Notes: generated by a model from the sequence alone, not told the origin. Positions 25,226 to 34,964 are shown, numbered from the stretch's first letter. The stretch is DNA of 38,645 nt from CAYGAW01 sp964347945 (GCA_964347945.1 CAYGAW010000032.1:1-38645); one strand, 5' to 3'. Translations and numbers: made by a program.

Positions 25226-26164
25226 ATGGCAACAGCACTGAAACTGAAAGAACTGTATAAGAAGGAAGATCGTCTAACCTCTGGGCACCGGTTGTGCGCT
25301 GGTTGTGCCGCGCCCATTATCGTGCGGCAGATCCTAGCGGCCATTGATGAGCCAGTGGTGCTCTCCAACGCCACAGGGTGCCTGGAAGTCTCCACCACCA
25401 TCTACCCCTACACAGCCTGGAATGTGCCCTGGATCCACACCGCCTTCGAGACCGCAGCGTCAACCATCGCCGGCGTAGAAGCGATGTACCGGTCGCTAGT
25501 CAGACAGGGCAAGATGGAGGAGCGAAACACCAAGTTCATAGCGTTTGGAGGCGATGGTGGCACGTACGACATCGGCCTTCAGGCCCTCTCCGGCATGCTG
25601 GAGCGCGGTCACAAAGCCCTGTATGTCTGCTATAACAATGAGGCTTACATGAACACTGGCATCCAGCGCTCGGGGGCCACGCCTCTTGGTGCGTGGACCA
25701 CAACCTCGCCCGTCGGCAGAGTGATCCCAGGCAAGCCGCGCCCGAGGAAGGACCTGACGGCCATCGCCGCGGCTCATGACATACCTTATGCAGCTCAGGC
25801 CTCGCCCCACAACTGGAGAGACCTGATGCGTAAGGTGCGCAAAGCCGTTGCTGCTGATGGTGCTTCCTTCCTGAATGTCCTGTCCGACTGCAACCGAGGC
25901 TGGCGTCATGACACCAATTTGACCATAGAGATAACCCGGCTGGCAGTGGAAACCTGCTACTGGCCCCTCTATGAGGTGGAGGACGGCGAGTGGAGGTTGA
26001 CCTATCGTCCCAAGGAGAAGCTGCCCATCGAGGAGTTCGTGCGACCACAAGGCCGCTTCCGGCACTTATTCCGTGAAGAGAACAAGCATGTCCTGGAGCA
26101 GTTGCAGGCCGAGGTGGATCGCAAATGGAGCCAGTTGCTCGCACGGTGCGGCGAGGAAGAGTAG
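25226..26164 (+). CDS. porB: 2-oxoacid:ferredoxin oxidoreductase, beta subunit
   Basis: The beta subunit (312 residues), which binds thiamine diphosphate and a [4Fe-4S] cluster. Visible are the cysteines of HRLCAGCAAP (~27-31) and NATGCLE (~56), the GGDGGTYDIGLQALSG diphosphate motif (~110-125) with the YNNEAYMNTGIQRSGATPLGAWTT metal-binding loop, and the late cysteine in SDCNRGWRHD (~230). The set of four cysteines is complete. It ends the operon; a strong terminator stands 23 bases after the stop. The complex supplies acyl-CoA and reduced ferredoxin, and may serve the ADP-forming ligase at 4509. Confidence 0.94.
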   Translation: MATALKLKELYKKEDRLTSGHRLCAGCAAPIIVRQILAAIDEPVVLSNATGCLEVSTTIYPYTAWNVPWIHTAFETAASTIAGVEAMYRSLVRQGKMEERNTKFIAFGGDGGTYDIGLQALSGMLERGHKALYVCYNNEAYMNTGIQRSGATPLGAWTTTSPVGRVIPGKPRPRKDLTAIAAAHDIPYAAQASPHNWRDLMRKVRKAVAADGASFLNVLSDCNRGWRHDTNLTIEITRLAVETCYWPLYEVEDGEWRLTYRPKEKLPIEEFVRPQGRFRHLFREENKHVLEQLQAEVDRKWSQLLARCGEEE

Positions 26165-26186
26165 GCACCAGTTCAGGGGAGCATCG

Positions 26187-26225
26187 GGGCAGCGTCACCA
26201 GAGCGTGGCGCTGCCCTTTCTCTTT
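26187..26225 (+). terminator. Rho-independent terminator after porB
   Basis: A 12-pair stem: GGGCAGCGTCAC (26187-26198) with GTGGCGCTGCCC (26205-26216), one G-U pair, a 6-base loop, then TTTCTCTTT. It is the best intrinsic terminator in the window. It lies between two convergent genes; the minus-strand side lacks a T-run. Confidence 0.85.
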
Positions 26226-26231
26226 GCCACG

Positions 26232-28736
26232 TCAGATCCTCAGTGACTTTAGCAGCAGCGGCGGGCGCTCCAACCGAAGGCCGCGAACCTGCAGGAGAAA
26301 GTCATATCTGCCCGGGGGCAGTTCGGCGGGGAGCAGCAGGTTGTGCTGGTCGCGCACTATCTCCCCATCCTCCCAAATAGTGGGCGGATATGCGCCTCCT
26401 ACAGGTAGGACTTCCCGTGACACTATTGCCAGGCCATTCTGGTCCACCAACCGCAAGCTGAGGCTGAAGTCTGGGTCTATCTCCCCCTCAGCCTGCCAGT
26501 ATAGGGTCGCGTGCAAGATGTCCCCAGGGCGCAGCGGCTCATCCGGCTGGTGTCTGTATCCTAGCTTGTGCACGTCATGACCCAGAAGACGGAGAGGACC
26601 ATAGTCCACCTCGCGCCTTTCTTGCATGCCTAAGGCTTCCACGAGGGGCGGCGCCTCCGCCTTCACAACTCGAATAGGTTGTAGCAGTATGCGATCGCCG
26701 ACGAGTTCTTCGTTCTTGTAGACGGCTAACCTCTGGCCCGTCTCCAGGCCGTACATCCCTGTCTCCAGCTGATGTTCCCCCGGTGGAGTGCCCGGCATCA
26801 CCAGAACTCCATAGTTGTCGGCGATGATCTCCCCCTCCTCCCATGTGATGGTGGGTCGAGCCCCGCCCACTGGTTCCGCATCCCGCTGGCCCACGATGTG
26901 CGACCTGCTATCCAGGACGTGGGTGAAGACCTTGTACCTTTCACCTACGTCATCCAAGGCCTGCCAGAAGAGGGTCAACTGAAGGATGCCGCCGCCCCGC
27001 ACCTCCGAACTGGAGATGCTGTAGCCCACCAAGAGAATGTTCTCGCCAACGTTGAGTTCAAGAGAATGCTGTACTTCCGAGGTGATCTCCGCTTCCGGCA
27101 CGGCGTAGAGGGCCAACCGCACATTGCCGTGCCAGGAATCGACGGCCTTGAAGGTTCTCTGGTCCAGCCAACCCTCGATCAACCGGTCTGGGTCGCTTTC
27201 GTCGATGCCCCAGAAGAGAGCAAATAGGCTCCCATGTTGCGCCGCTATGCCCTCCAGGGCCTGTTCGGTCTTGGCCTCGTCCAGGGGACGCTGTCCGGGC
27301 AGAGGATAGACTGGCAGAGGGCCCTCATAATAGTAGGAGAAAATGTCTATCTGTCCAGGGGCGTTCAAGATGATGGCATCTCCCTCTCGACCCGCAGCTG
27401 CGATGTACTGGGCAATGCCACGGTAGTCGTCGCGGGCATACTGCGCGTCGAAATAGTAGTTGGCCAGCGATCGAGCACTGGTAACGGTGACGAAAAGAAG
27501 AGCCACGCCAGTCACCACGCAGCGAACTACAGTTACGGCTTGCGGCAGGCAGTGGTCGCGCTCATCGCGGCTGGCCGTGCTTTCCAGGCCTGTCCGGTCC
27601 ATCGCTCCCAACCATTCGGCGCCCACCCCTCTGGCGAGGATGAGATGAAAGGCAGGAGTAGCTAGGAGAAGGAACTTCGGATCGTACGCGGGACGGCTCA
27701 GGGAGAGAAGGCACATGGCCACGACGGGCAGACAGAGGTAGATAAGACAAAGAGCGAGGGAATGAAGCTCCTGGCGCGCCAGGAGTACGCACAGACTTGA
27801 TATTCTCTTCCGCACAGACCCTAGCTGACACGGGAGGGCCCCCAGCAGCAGGAGCAAGGCGAACGCCACGACTACCGCTCTCGTCTCCGCCTCCACAGAG
27901 AGGCCCAAACTGAAGACGCGGAGAAGATCTCGGACGAGGAAGGAGAAGCTGAAGGGTTGACTGACAGCTGGCCACGTGGCCAGTTGCCCGCCAGCGAACC
28001 GCAACCAAGGATAGTACAGAGCTACGATGACAAGCTGTGCCGCAACCCAGCTGCCTACCGCCTTCGATCGACGCAGAGACGGATACCCGATCAGACCCAG
28101 GCCGTAGGCCAGATTGGTCACCAGAGGCAGCGCGAAGGTGAAGTAATGCGTATGTAAGGCGGCGGTGGTGAACACAACATAGAGAGAGGCGTACAACATC
28201 CACCGTGCCCGGCCAACGGCAAGACGTGCGGGCATCTGCGACCCGAAGCCGACGGCTAGCCGCGATTTCATGAGCCTCAAGAAGAACAGGATGGCCAAAG
28301 CAGACCACAATGCCGCCAAGATGTACATCCTGGTCTCCTGGCTATAGTAGATGTGGAAGGGGGAGATAGCAGCAAGGAAACAGGCGATGAAAGCCACTCG
28401 GCGCTTGAACAATTCACCGCCCAGGAGATAGGTCACGAAAACCAGTGCGGTGCCCGTCAAGGCAGACAGGGAACGTAGAGCTATCTCACTCCTGCCAAGG
28501 ATGCGAACCCAGAAGTGGAGTATGTAGTAGTAGAGGGGCGGGTGGATGTCGCGAGCTGCACCGCGGGTGATAGTGGTGAGGCTCCGCGCTGCCAGAGCTG
28601 CGCTATTGCCTTCATCAGCCCACAGGCTCTGCCCATCGAGGCGATACAATCGCAGACACAGGGCCAACAGGATGATCAGACCCAGGGCTAGCCACGCGAG
28701 CCGAGGTTGCCTGCCCCTCAGCATGAGGAACCTCAT
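26232..28736 (-). CDS. GT39-like (GT-C) glycosyltransferase with two beta-sandwich repeats
   Basis: An 834-residue integral-membrane GT-C transferase, like ArnT/PMT enzymes that use lipid-linked sugars. A helix (~13-30) is followed by the external loop with the catalytic-type DE motif (LWADEGNSA, residues 41-42) and DIHPPLYYYILHFW, both family hallmarks. About ten more helices run to ~440. The C-terminal half is unusual: two related soluble repeats (~555-685 and ~700-834). Each has LLGxx / VGYS at the start, LxxTLFWQ/LYWQ in the middle and a VGGARPTITWEEGEI / VGGAYPPTIWEDGEI strand. ATG 28736 overlaps the upstream stop by four bases (ATGA), so translation is coupled. Confidence 0.85.
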   Translation of the reverse strand: MRFLMLRGRQPRLAWLALGLIILLALCLRLYRLDGQSLWADEGNSAALAARSLTTITRGAARDIHPPLYYYILHFWVRILGRSEIALRSLSALTGTALVFVTYLLGGELFKRRVAFIACFLAAISPFHIYYSQETRMYILAALWSALAILFFLRLMKSRLAVGFGSQMPARLAVGRARWMLYASLYVVFTTAALHTHYFTFALPLVTNLAYGLGLIGYPSLRRSKAVGSWVAAQLVIVALYYPWLRFAGGQLATWPAVSQPFSFSFLVRDLLRVFSLGLSVEAETRAVVVAFALLLLLGALPCQLGSVRKRISSLCVLLARQELHSLALCLIYLCLPVVAMCLLSLSRPAYDPKFLLLATPAFHLILARGVGAEWLGAMDRTGLESTASRDERDHCLPQAVTVVRCVVTGVALLFVTVTSARSLANYYFDAQYARDDYRGIAQYIAAAGREGDAIILNAPGQIDIFSYYYEGPLPVYPLPGQRPLDEAKTEQALEGIAAQHGSLFALFWGIDESDPDRLIEGWLDQRTFKAVDSWHGNVRLALYAVPEAEITSEVQHSLELNVGENILLVGYSISSSEVRGGGILQLTLFWQALDDVGERYKVFTHVLDSRSHIVGQRDAEPVGGARPTITWEEGEIIADNYGVLVMPGTPPGEHQLETGMYGLETGQRLAVYKNEELVGDRILLQPIRVVKAEAPPLVEALGMQERREVDYGPLRLLGHDVHKLGYRHQPDEPLRPGDILHATLYWQAEGEIDPDFSLSLRLVDQNGLAIVSREVLPVGGAYPPTIWEDGEIVRDQHNLLLPAELPPGRYDFLLQVRGLRLERPPLLLKSLRI

Positions 28737-30457
28737 CTCAGCCAATATCGCCATAGGCCATACAGAAGGACGATGGCGAGAGAGAAGCAGACTGCCAGAG
28801 CCAGCGACCGATGGAGAAGAAAAGTGGGACTACGTCGCACGATGATGGCGTCAATCGCAGCCCTACTGATGCCATCTGGCGACTCAGCGACCGCCAGAAA
28901 CACGTCGTGCTCACCCTCAGCCAGGCCAGTCGCCACAGGCACCTCAACTTGATACTCCGATTCTGAACTCTGGAGATCAAGCGTTGTCTGTCGCCCGTCA
29001 AGAGTGATTTCCAGCCGTCCCCTGTCGGTACCGCGCACCGGCACCAAGCTCAGATCCGTGCCCCAGAAGGTGAAGCTCAGGGCATCCCCTGCATTGTCAG
29101 TAGCACGATACCCACCCAGCACAGCCCTCTCATCGATTACCTCTTCCCAGGAGCCTTCGTAGTGCAGGGCCCAGTGATCCTCCTGATGATAGCCCAAGCC
29201 CAACATCGGGGGAGAGCTGGCTTGCTCTTTCAGCGCGTCATAGACCGGATAGGCATAGAAATCCGGCTCCATCATGCGGAAGTAATAGAAGGCCTGATTC
29301 TTCTCATGATCGCTGGCCCGCTTGAAGAACCAGTAGCTCATCACCCCCATCCAGGGCCACTCCCGCTGCGCCCGCTCATACGCTGAGGCTGAGTACTCAG
29401 CCTGCAGTTCCTCACTCACTCGCCCGTAAGTGGGGAAGCCCTCGAAGTCGCGTGGTAGGGCGTTCCATCCCACCTCTGATGCCCAGATGGGTTTGTGAGC
29501 GTCCCCGTTGCGCACCATCAACTCGCGGATGAGCATCACTCGGGAGAAATTGGCTCGATTTGGATGCACACGCCTATCCGTAGGCCCGTTCCACAGTCCA
29601 TATCCCTGGACCGACATGATATCGAAATACTCTTTGGCCCCAGCCTCGTACATCCGCTCCAAGAAGACCAGGTCCATGAGGTTCTCGGGGGTCATTTCGG
29701 TAGTGGGCGCCAGCCCCGCGCTGAGAATGACGGCCTCCGGGTCGGCCTGCTTGGCTCGGGTATATGCCACCTTGAGGAGTTCCGTGTAGGCCTCGGGGTC
29801 GACGGGCCCCTCCCCCCACTCTGGATAGATGTTGGGTTCGTTCCAGATCTGATAGTACTTGATCCGGCCCTCGTATCGGCTGACCACAGCGTAGACGAAG
29901 TCCCCATAGTCGTCATAATCGTCAGGGGGAGCCAACGTGCCGGCCTCGTTTCCTGTCGCTCGACTCCAGGCAGGCGGATTATCCAGCCGTGCGATGATCT
30001 CTATCCCGTATTCCTCGGCCAAGTCCACGATGTGATCATACTTCACCCATGACGACATGTCGCGCCCTTGCCTGTGATCCCGGAAGATTCCCTTGCCCTC
30101 TATCTCGATGTCCTCCCAGGGGAACTCCTGTCTGATCCACTTGAAACCGGCGTCCCGAATCAGGCGAAACGTACGATGGATCTTCCAGTCGTCCACCTCC
30201 TGTTCCAAGAAGGTGTTGATTCCGTGGGGGTTGACGCCGGCGTGGAGGATAGGCACGTAGGGGTCAACCTGTGGTGAGGGACGCTCCAGCCTGATCAGCA
30301 TGAGGGCACCAAGCCCCTTGACCTGTTCGCGCAGCTGTCGCTCTCCGGTCCATTCGGGCAAGATGCCGGGGACCCAGGCCAAAAGAATGAACAGGCCCAA
30401 GGCCAGCAGAACGATCAGACCGATCAGAACTGATAAGACTCTTCCCTTCCTCGACAC
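28733..30457 (-). CDS. Membrane-anchored clan GH-A glycoside hydrolase-like protein
   Basis: A 574-residue protein with a membrane helix near each end (~8-30 and ~548-568). Between them is a TIM barrel resembling GH5/GH39/GH53-type enzymes: IRDAGFKWIRQEFPWEDI (~99-117), the acid/base glutamate E207 in IWNEPN, and the nucleophile-type E328 in WASEVGW. Residues ~425-545 form a C-terminal beta-rich domain. It should face the outside, anchored at both ends, and cut or modify a surface polysaccharide. The GTG start has GGGAAGGGA nine bases upstream. It is coupled to the GT39-like transferase, which suggests work on the same glycan. The exact family is not certain. Confidence 0.8.
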   Translation of the reverse strand: MSRKGRVLSVLIGLIVLLALGLFILLAWVPGILPEWTGERQLREQVKGLGALMLIRLERPSPQVDPYVPILHAGVNPHGINTFLEQEVDDWKIHRTFRLIRDAGFKWIRQEFPWEDIEIEGKGIFRDHRQGRDMSSWVKYDHIVDLAEEYGIEIIARLDNPPAWSRATGNEAGTLAPPDDYDDYGDFVYAVVSRYEGRIKYYQIWNEPNIYPEWGEGPVDPEAYTELLKVAYTRAKQADPEAVILSAGLAPTTEMTPENLMDLVFLERMYEAGAKEYFDIMSVQGYGLWNGPTDRRVHPNRANFSRVMLIRELMVRNGDAHKPIWASEVGWNALPRDFEGFPTYGRVSEELQAEYSASAYERAQREWPWMGVMSYWFFKRASDHEKNQAFYYFRMMEPDFYAYPVYDALKEQASSPPMLGLGYHQEDHWALHYEGSWEEVIDERAVLGGYRATDNAGDALSFTFWGTDLSLVPVRGTDRGRLEITLDGRQTTLDLQSSESEYQVEVPVATGLAEGEHDVFLAVAESPDGISRAAIDAIIVRRSPTFLLHRSLALAVCFSLAIVLLYGLWRYWLR

Positions 30458-30489
30458 TCGTCGTTGTCCCTTCCCCGGTTGACGGACGG

Positions 30490-30519
30490 ATTATACTCCC
30501 CCGGATTGCGGAGTCGCAA
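30490..30519 (-). promoter_or_regulatory. Promoter for the hydrolase-GT39 pair
   Basis: Minus-strand TTGCGA (30514-30519), an 18-base spacer and a perfect TATAAT (30490-30495). The expected start is near 30483, about 25 bases before the GTG. Confidence 0.55.
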
Positions 30520-30582
30520 ATACTTGCAGGATTCGCTGCCTGCCCGTCACTATCATGTGCAGAGCGAGTCTTCTATGGTCGA

Positions 30583-30819
30583 CTACGGTTGCTGCACGAT
30601 AAGGAAGTCTTCGGCTGTGCGCCGAGGCGAGCGGTCTGTCAAACCGGAGAGGCGCTAAGCTTGGTAGCGTCTGAGCCACTTGGGGGCCACCTGTCGGGAG
30701 GTGTGCCAGCGACGGGCCGTCTCGCGGATGGGGCCAATCTCATGACAGGTGGACACAAACCGAAGTCTTGCCTTGATCCTGCTTATAACGTAAACTTCCC
30801 TGTAGGCCAAGTCTGCCAT
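30583..30819 (-). pseudogene. IS481-like transposase N-terminal relic
   Basis: The ATG at 30819 still has AGGAG five bases upstream. It encodes MADLAYREVYVISRIKARLR, then a helix-turn-helix region IRETARRWHTSRQVAPKWLRRY, which looks like the N terminus of IS481-type DDE transposases. The frame stops at 30655. In another frame the text goes on as LSGLTDRSPRRTAEDFLIVQ, matching the expected Gly-Leu-x-Asp-Arg-Ser linker, until a TAG at 30583. The catalytic DDE domain and terminal inverted repeats are gone. It lies upstream of rpoB and may record the event that broke the ancestral ribosomal-protein/rpoB order. Confidence 0.6.
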
Positions 30820-30938
30820 AATCGCTCCTTCTGCTGGATGAGGTAATTCCACCATGCTTTCAACAGAGGCCTACCAGACTTGGCCACTATCTTTGTCAGC
30901 ACCTGGTAACGATCTCTTGGCGCAAGCACTACTCGCTC

Positions 30939-30967
30939 TTGACAAGAATTCGAAAATGTGCTATACT
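30939..30967 (+). promoter_or_regulatory. Strong promoter for rpoB
   Basis: Perfect TTGACA (30939-30944), a 17-base spacer and TATACT (30962-30967), followed by an AT-rich start region. Transcription would begin near 30974, about 85 bases before the preferred rpoB start. It shows that rpoB is not read through from rplJ/rplL here. Confidence 0.8.
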
Positions 30968-31058
30968 ATCAATTTAGCGTAACGAGGTTCCACCTCCTAT
31001 CACATGTCTTCGGGAGTGCATCTGAATGGTTCAAGAGTCAGGAGGAGCGGGTTCAGAA

Positions 31059-34000
31059 ATGCAGAAATCTCTGTTTGATCTGGAATCGCCAGCAGCCGCC
31101 ACCACGGCGAGGAGCGGAGACAGGCGCAAGTCCTATGCCCGCATCACCGACGTCCACCCCTTGCCTCGCCTTGTTGACGTTCAACTGCAGTCTTTCCAGT
31201 GGTTCACGGAGCAAGGTCTCCGTGAACTGTTCGAAGAGACATTCCCCATCAAGAGCTACAACGGCAAGATGAGCCTCGAACTCATTGACTACCGGTTCGA
31301 GGAGCCTACACACAGCGAGCAGGAATGTCGCATCATGGACATGACCTACTCAGCCCCTCTCCACATCAGGGCTGCGTTGGTCAACGAGCAAGGCGAGCGG
31401 CTGGAACAAGATGTCTACATGGGCAACTTCCCTCTCATGACCGACAACGCCACGTTTATCGTCAACGGTGCGGAGAGGGTGGTCGTGAGTCAGCTGATCC
31501 GTTCCTCTGGCATCTTCTTTACTGTGGAAGAGGACAGGAAAAGCGGCAGACAACTATGTTTGGCCAAGCTGATCCCGTCCAGGGGGGCCTGGCTCGAGTT
31601 CGAAACGACAAAGAAGAACGTCGTATCGGTGAAGGTAGACCGCAAACGGAAGATACCGGTGACGGTCTTGGTGCGAGCTCTGGCTGCCATTTCCGCAGAT
31701 ATGGATGACCCCATAGACGACGTGCTGCGGGAGGGCACCGACGAGGAACTCTTCGCCCTCTTCGAACGCTGCGATAACATGCCGGAGCGAAGCTACATAG
31801 AGGCTACCATCGAGAAAGACCCCACCAAGAATGCCGAGGAAGCCGTGGTGGAGTTCTTCCGGAGGATGCGGCCCGGCGACCCTCCCAACCTTGAGAACGC
31901 GAAGAGATACCTTGAGTCGCTTCTCTTCAGTTCTCGCCGGTACGACCTCGCCAAGGTGGGGCGCTACAAGCTCAATAAGAGGCTGGAATTGTCTTTTCCT
32001 CTCGACCAACTCACCCTGACCAAGACGGACCTGATCAAGGTCGTGGAACGAATGATCCTCATCAATAATGGTGTCGACGGGCCCGACGATATAGACGCCC
32101 TGGGCAACAGAAGGGTCAAGACTGTCGGCGAGTTGATCCAGAATCAGCTACGGATTGGTTTCCGGCGTATGGAGCAGGTCGTGCGAGAGCGGATGAGCAC
32201 AAAGGACCCATCGCAGATCACCCCCCTTACCCTCATCAACATCAGGCCAGTAGTGGCCGCTGTCAGGGAGTTCTTCGGTGGTAGCCAGCTCTCCCAGTTC
32301 ATGGATCAAACCAACCCCCTGGCCGAACTGACTCACAAGCGACGTCTTTCTGCCCTAGGGCCTGGAGGACTGCGGCGAGAAAGAGCGGGGTTCGACGTCC
32401 GAGACGTGCATGATAGCCACTATGGGCGCATCTGCCCCATTGAGACTCCTGAGGGCCCCAACATCGGCCTCATCGGGTCTCTGGCCACCTATGCAGAGAT
32501 CAACGAGTATGGCTTCATCGAAACGCCCTACCGGAAGGTGATGAACAGTGTACCCAACGACTTCCACGCTCTGCTGGGGAAAACCCTGCGCGAGGACGTG
32601 GTGGATCCTGAGTCTCGCGAGGTGATCGCGACCGCCGGAACGGTGATTAGCCCCGCGGTGGCTGAGTTGATAGTCGAACTGCCCCTGGACGAACAGGTGC
32701 CGATCCGTCCCATAGCCACCAACGAGATAGTCTACATGCCCGCCGATGAGGAGGAGAAGCACGTCATCGCTCAGGCCAACGCAAAGTTGGACGAAAGAGG
32801 CCAGTTGGTAGAGGATCGAATTGAAGCACGGAGTCGGCGAGAGTATCTGATCGAGCCGGCGGAAAAGATCGACATGATGGATGTCTCGCCCAAGCAAATC
32901 GTAAGCGTGTCAGCCGCTCTCATACCCTTCCTGGAGCATGACGATGCCAACCGAGCGCTCATGGGTTCCAACATGCAGCGCCAAGCAGTGCCCCTGGTGA
33001 TGCCAAAGTCACCTACCGTGGGAACAGGTATGGAGCGGCAGGCTGCCCTCGATTCAGGTCAGGTGCTGACGGCCCGCGAGCCTGGCAGAGTGGTGAGTGT
33101 CAGCTCGCAGAGCATCGTGGTCAGAGACGATAATGGTGATCGAACCTATGATCTGCGCCGTCACAACCGGTCCAACCAAGGCACGTGCATAGATCAACGA
33201 CCCACCGTGCATAAGGGGGACTACATCCAGAAGGGGGACGTCCTCGCCGACAGCTCGTCCACGGAGAATGGAGAGTTGGCGCTGGGCCAAAACGTACTGG
33301 TAGCCTTCCTCTCTTGGGAGGGACAGAACTTCGAGGACGCCGTGGTTATCAGCGAGAGTCTGGTGCGCGACGACAAGTTCTCCTCGGTACATATCGAGAA
33401 GCATGAGATACAAGCGCGGAGCACGAAGCTAGGCCCAGAGGAGATAACGCGCGACATCCCCAATGTGGGAGAGGAAGCTTTGAAGAACCTGGACGAAGAG
33501 GGCGTCATCTGTATCGGGGCTGAAGTCAAACCCGGGGATGTTCTCGTGGGCAAGATAACCCCCAAGGGCGAGACAGACCTCACGCCCGAGGAGAAACTGT
33601 TGCGAGCCATCTTCGGCGAGAAGGCCAGGGAGGTCAAGGACTCATCTCTTCGGCTACCTCATGGTGAGAGGGGCAAGGTGGTTTATGTCCGAACTTTCAC
33701 ACGCGAAGACGGCCATGATCTCCCGGCTGGCGTGGAGAAGCTCGTTCGCGTCAGTACCGCTCACCTATCCAAGGTGACAGAAGGGGACAAGCTGGCCGGG
33801 CGCCACGGCAATAAGGGCGTCATCTCCAAGGTGGTTCCCGTCGAAGACATGCCCTTCATGGCTGACGGCACCCCCATTGAAATCATCCTTAACCCCTTGG
33901 GGGTTCCCAGCCGAATGAATATCGGGCAGATTCTGGAAACGCATCTCGGGTGGGCTGCGGACCGCCTGGGTTTCAAATCGATATCGCCGGTGTTCGATGG

Positions 34001-34964
34001 AGCTGATGAAGAAGAAATCGTCGCCGAGCTAGCTCGCGCCTGGTTGATCGACTGGGCCTGGAACAAGGTGGCAGAAGAGGCCTGGCAGTGGTTGAGAGAT
34101 GAGGAGTATGAATTCGAAGATCTGACTGATGATGACGAAGCCCGCACGCTGTATCTCACCCACTTGCTGGGCGACGAGGGCTACGACGTAGAAGCCCTGA
34201 TGTCAGACCGGAGGTATGCCCGTCGTAGCGTCCTGGAGCACACGGTGAGAAAGCTAGGATATGATCCAGGCGAGTTCCTGGTGTTGGAGGATGATAGACG
34301 ACCCGTGCCGGAGAGAGAGAAGGCTGACAGGCTGGCTTGCCAACTCTGCCTGCGATTGTGGTTGGAGGAACTCGGCTACTCCACAGACGACGTTGAGGAC
34401 CAGGAGCTGGAACGGCGGGCCGGGCAAGCGAGCCTGGAGACCGGCCAGCCCATTCCAACCTGGGGCAAGATGATCCTCTATGACGGTAGGACAGGCGAAC
34501 CTTTCGACCACCCCGTGACTGTGGGAACGATCTACATTATGAAGCTCGCACACCTCGTAGAAGACAAGGTGCATGCGCGATCCACTGGGCCTTACTCGTT
34601 GGTCACTCAGCAGCCCTTGGGGGGCAAGGCACAATTCGGCGGCCAGCGTTTTGGAGAAATGGAGGTATGGGCCCTGGAAGCCTACGGTGCTGCCCACACC
34701 TTGCAGGAGATGCTGACCGTCAAGTCAGACGACGTGACCGGCAGAGTCCAGACGTATCAGGCAATCGTAAAAGGTACCAGGCATGGCCCGCCGGGCATAC
34801 CGGAGTCCTTTCGGGTCTTGGTCAAGGAACTGCAGAGCCTTGGGCTTTCCGTGGAGGTCATAGACGGGCATGGCAAGCGGCACGAATTCGGCAAGGATGA
34901 TGTGTCAGAAAGAGACTCCCGTCTGCGCCTGGAGCCAGGGTTTCCAAGTGAATTGCGCATTTGA
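31059..34964 (+). CDS. rpoB: RNA polymerase beta subunit
   Basis: The beta subunit of RNA polymerase, 1301 residues from ATG 31059, which has GGAGGAG about 11 bases upstream; ATG 31026 is an alternative. All core blocks are present: RKSYARITDVHPLPRLVDVQL, the rifampicin pocket FFGGSQLSQFMDQTNPLAEL (standard except Gly for the first Ser after FFG), ETPEGPNIGLI, and the C-terminal GGKAQFGGQRFGEMEVWALE. Between SPVFDGADEEEI (~980) and GKMILYDGRTG (~1135) lie about 155 residues, where B. subtilis has about 20: an acidic, Trp-rich lineage insertion. rpoC does not follow. There is a dedicated promoter upstream. Confidence 0.97.
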   Translation: MQKSLFDLESPAAATTARSGDRRKSYARITDVHPLPRLVDVQLQSFQWFTEQGLRELFEETFPIKSYNGKMSLELIDYRFEEPTHSEQECRIMDMTYSAPLHIRAALVNEQGERLEQDVYMGNFPLMTDNATFIVNGAERVVVSQLIRSSGIFFTVEEDRKSGRQLCLAKLIPSRGAWLEFETTKKNVVSVKVDRKRKIPVTVLVRALAAISADMDDPIDDVLREGTDEELFALFERCDNMPERSYIEATIEKDPTKNAEEAVVEFFRRMRPGDPPNLENAKRYLESLLFSSRRYDLAKVGRYKLNKRLELSFPLDQLTLTKTDLIKVVERMILINNGVDGPDDIDALGNRRVKTVGELIQNQLRIGFRRMEQVVRERMSTKDPSQITPLTLINIRPVVAAVREFFGGSQLSQFMDQTNPLAELTHKRRLSALGPGGLRRERAGFDVRDVHDSHYGRICPIETPEGPNIGLIGSLATYAEINEYGFIETPYRKVMNSVPNDFHALLGKTLREDVVDPESREVIATAGTVISPAVAELIVELPLDEQVPIRPIATNEIVYMPADEEEKHVIAQANAKLDERGQLVEDRIEARSRREYLIEPAEKIDMMDVSPKQIVSVSAALIPFLEHDDANRALMGSNMQRQAVPLVMPKSPTVGTGMERQAALDSGQVLTAREPGRVVSVSSQSIVVRDDNGDRTYDLRRHNRSNQGTCIDQRPTVHKGDYIQKGDVLADSSSTENGELALGQNVLVAFLSWEGQNFEDAVVISESLVRDDKFSSVHIEKHEIQARSTKLGPEEITRDIPNVGEEALKNLDEEGVICIGAEVKPGDVLVGKITPKGETDLTPEEKLLRAIFGEKAREVKDSSLRLPHGERGKVVYVRTFTREDGHDLPAGVEKLVRVSTAHLSKVTEGDKLAGRHGNKGVISKVVPVEDMPFMADGTPIEIILNPLGVPSRMNIGQILETHLGWAADRLGFKSISPVFDGADEEEIVAELARAWLIDWAWNKVAEEAWQWLRDEEYEFEDLTDDDEARTLYLTHLLGDEGYDVEALMSDRRYARRSVLEHTVRKLGYDPGEFLVLEDDRRPVPEREKADRLACQLCLRLWLEELGYSTDDVEDQELERRAGQASLETGQPIPTWGKMILYDGRTGEPFDHPVTVGTIYIMKLAHLVEDKVHARSTGPYSLVTQQPLGGKAQFGGQRFGEMEVWALEAYGAAHTLQEMLTVKSDDVTGRVQTYQAIVKGTRHGPPGIPESFRVLVKELQSLGLSVEVIDGHGKRHEFGKDDVSERDSRLRLEPGFPSELRI

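Noticed and set aside
32290..32350. Possible rifampicin-resistance changes in rpoB
   Set aside because: The cluster matches ordinary sensitive sequences such as B. subtilis at the main resistance positions. The one Ser-to-Gly change near its start is not enough for a claim.
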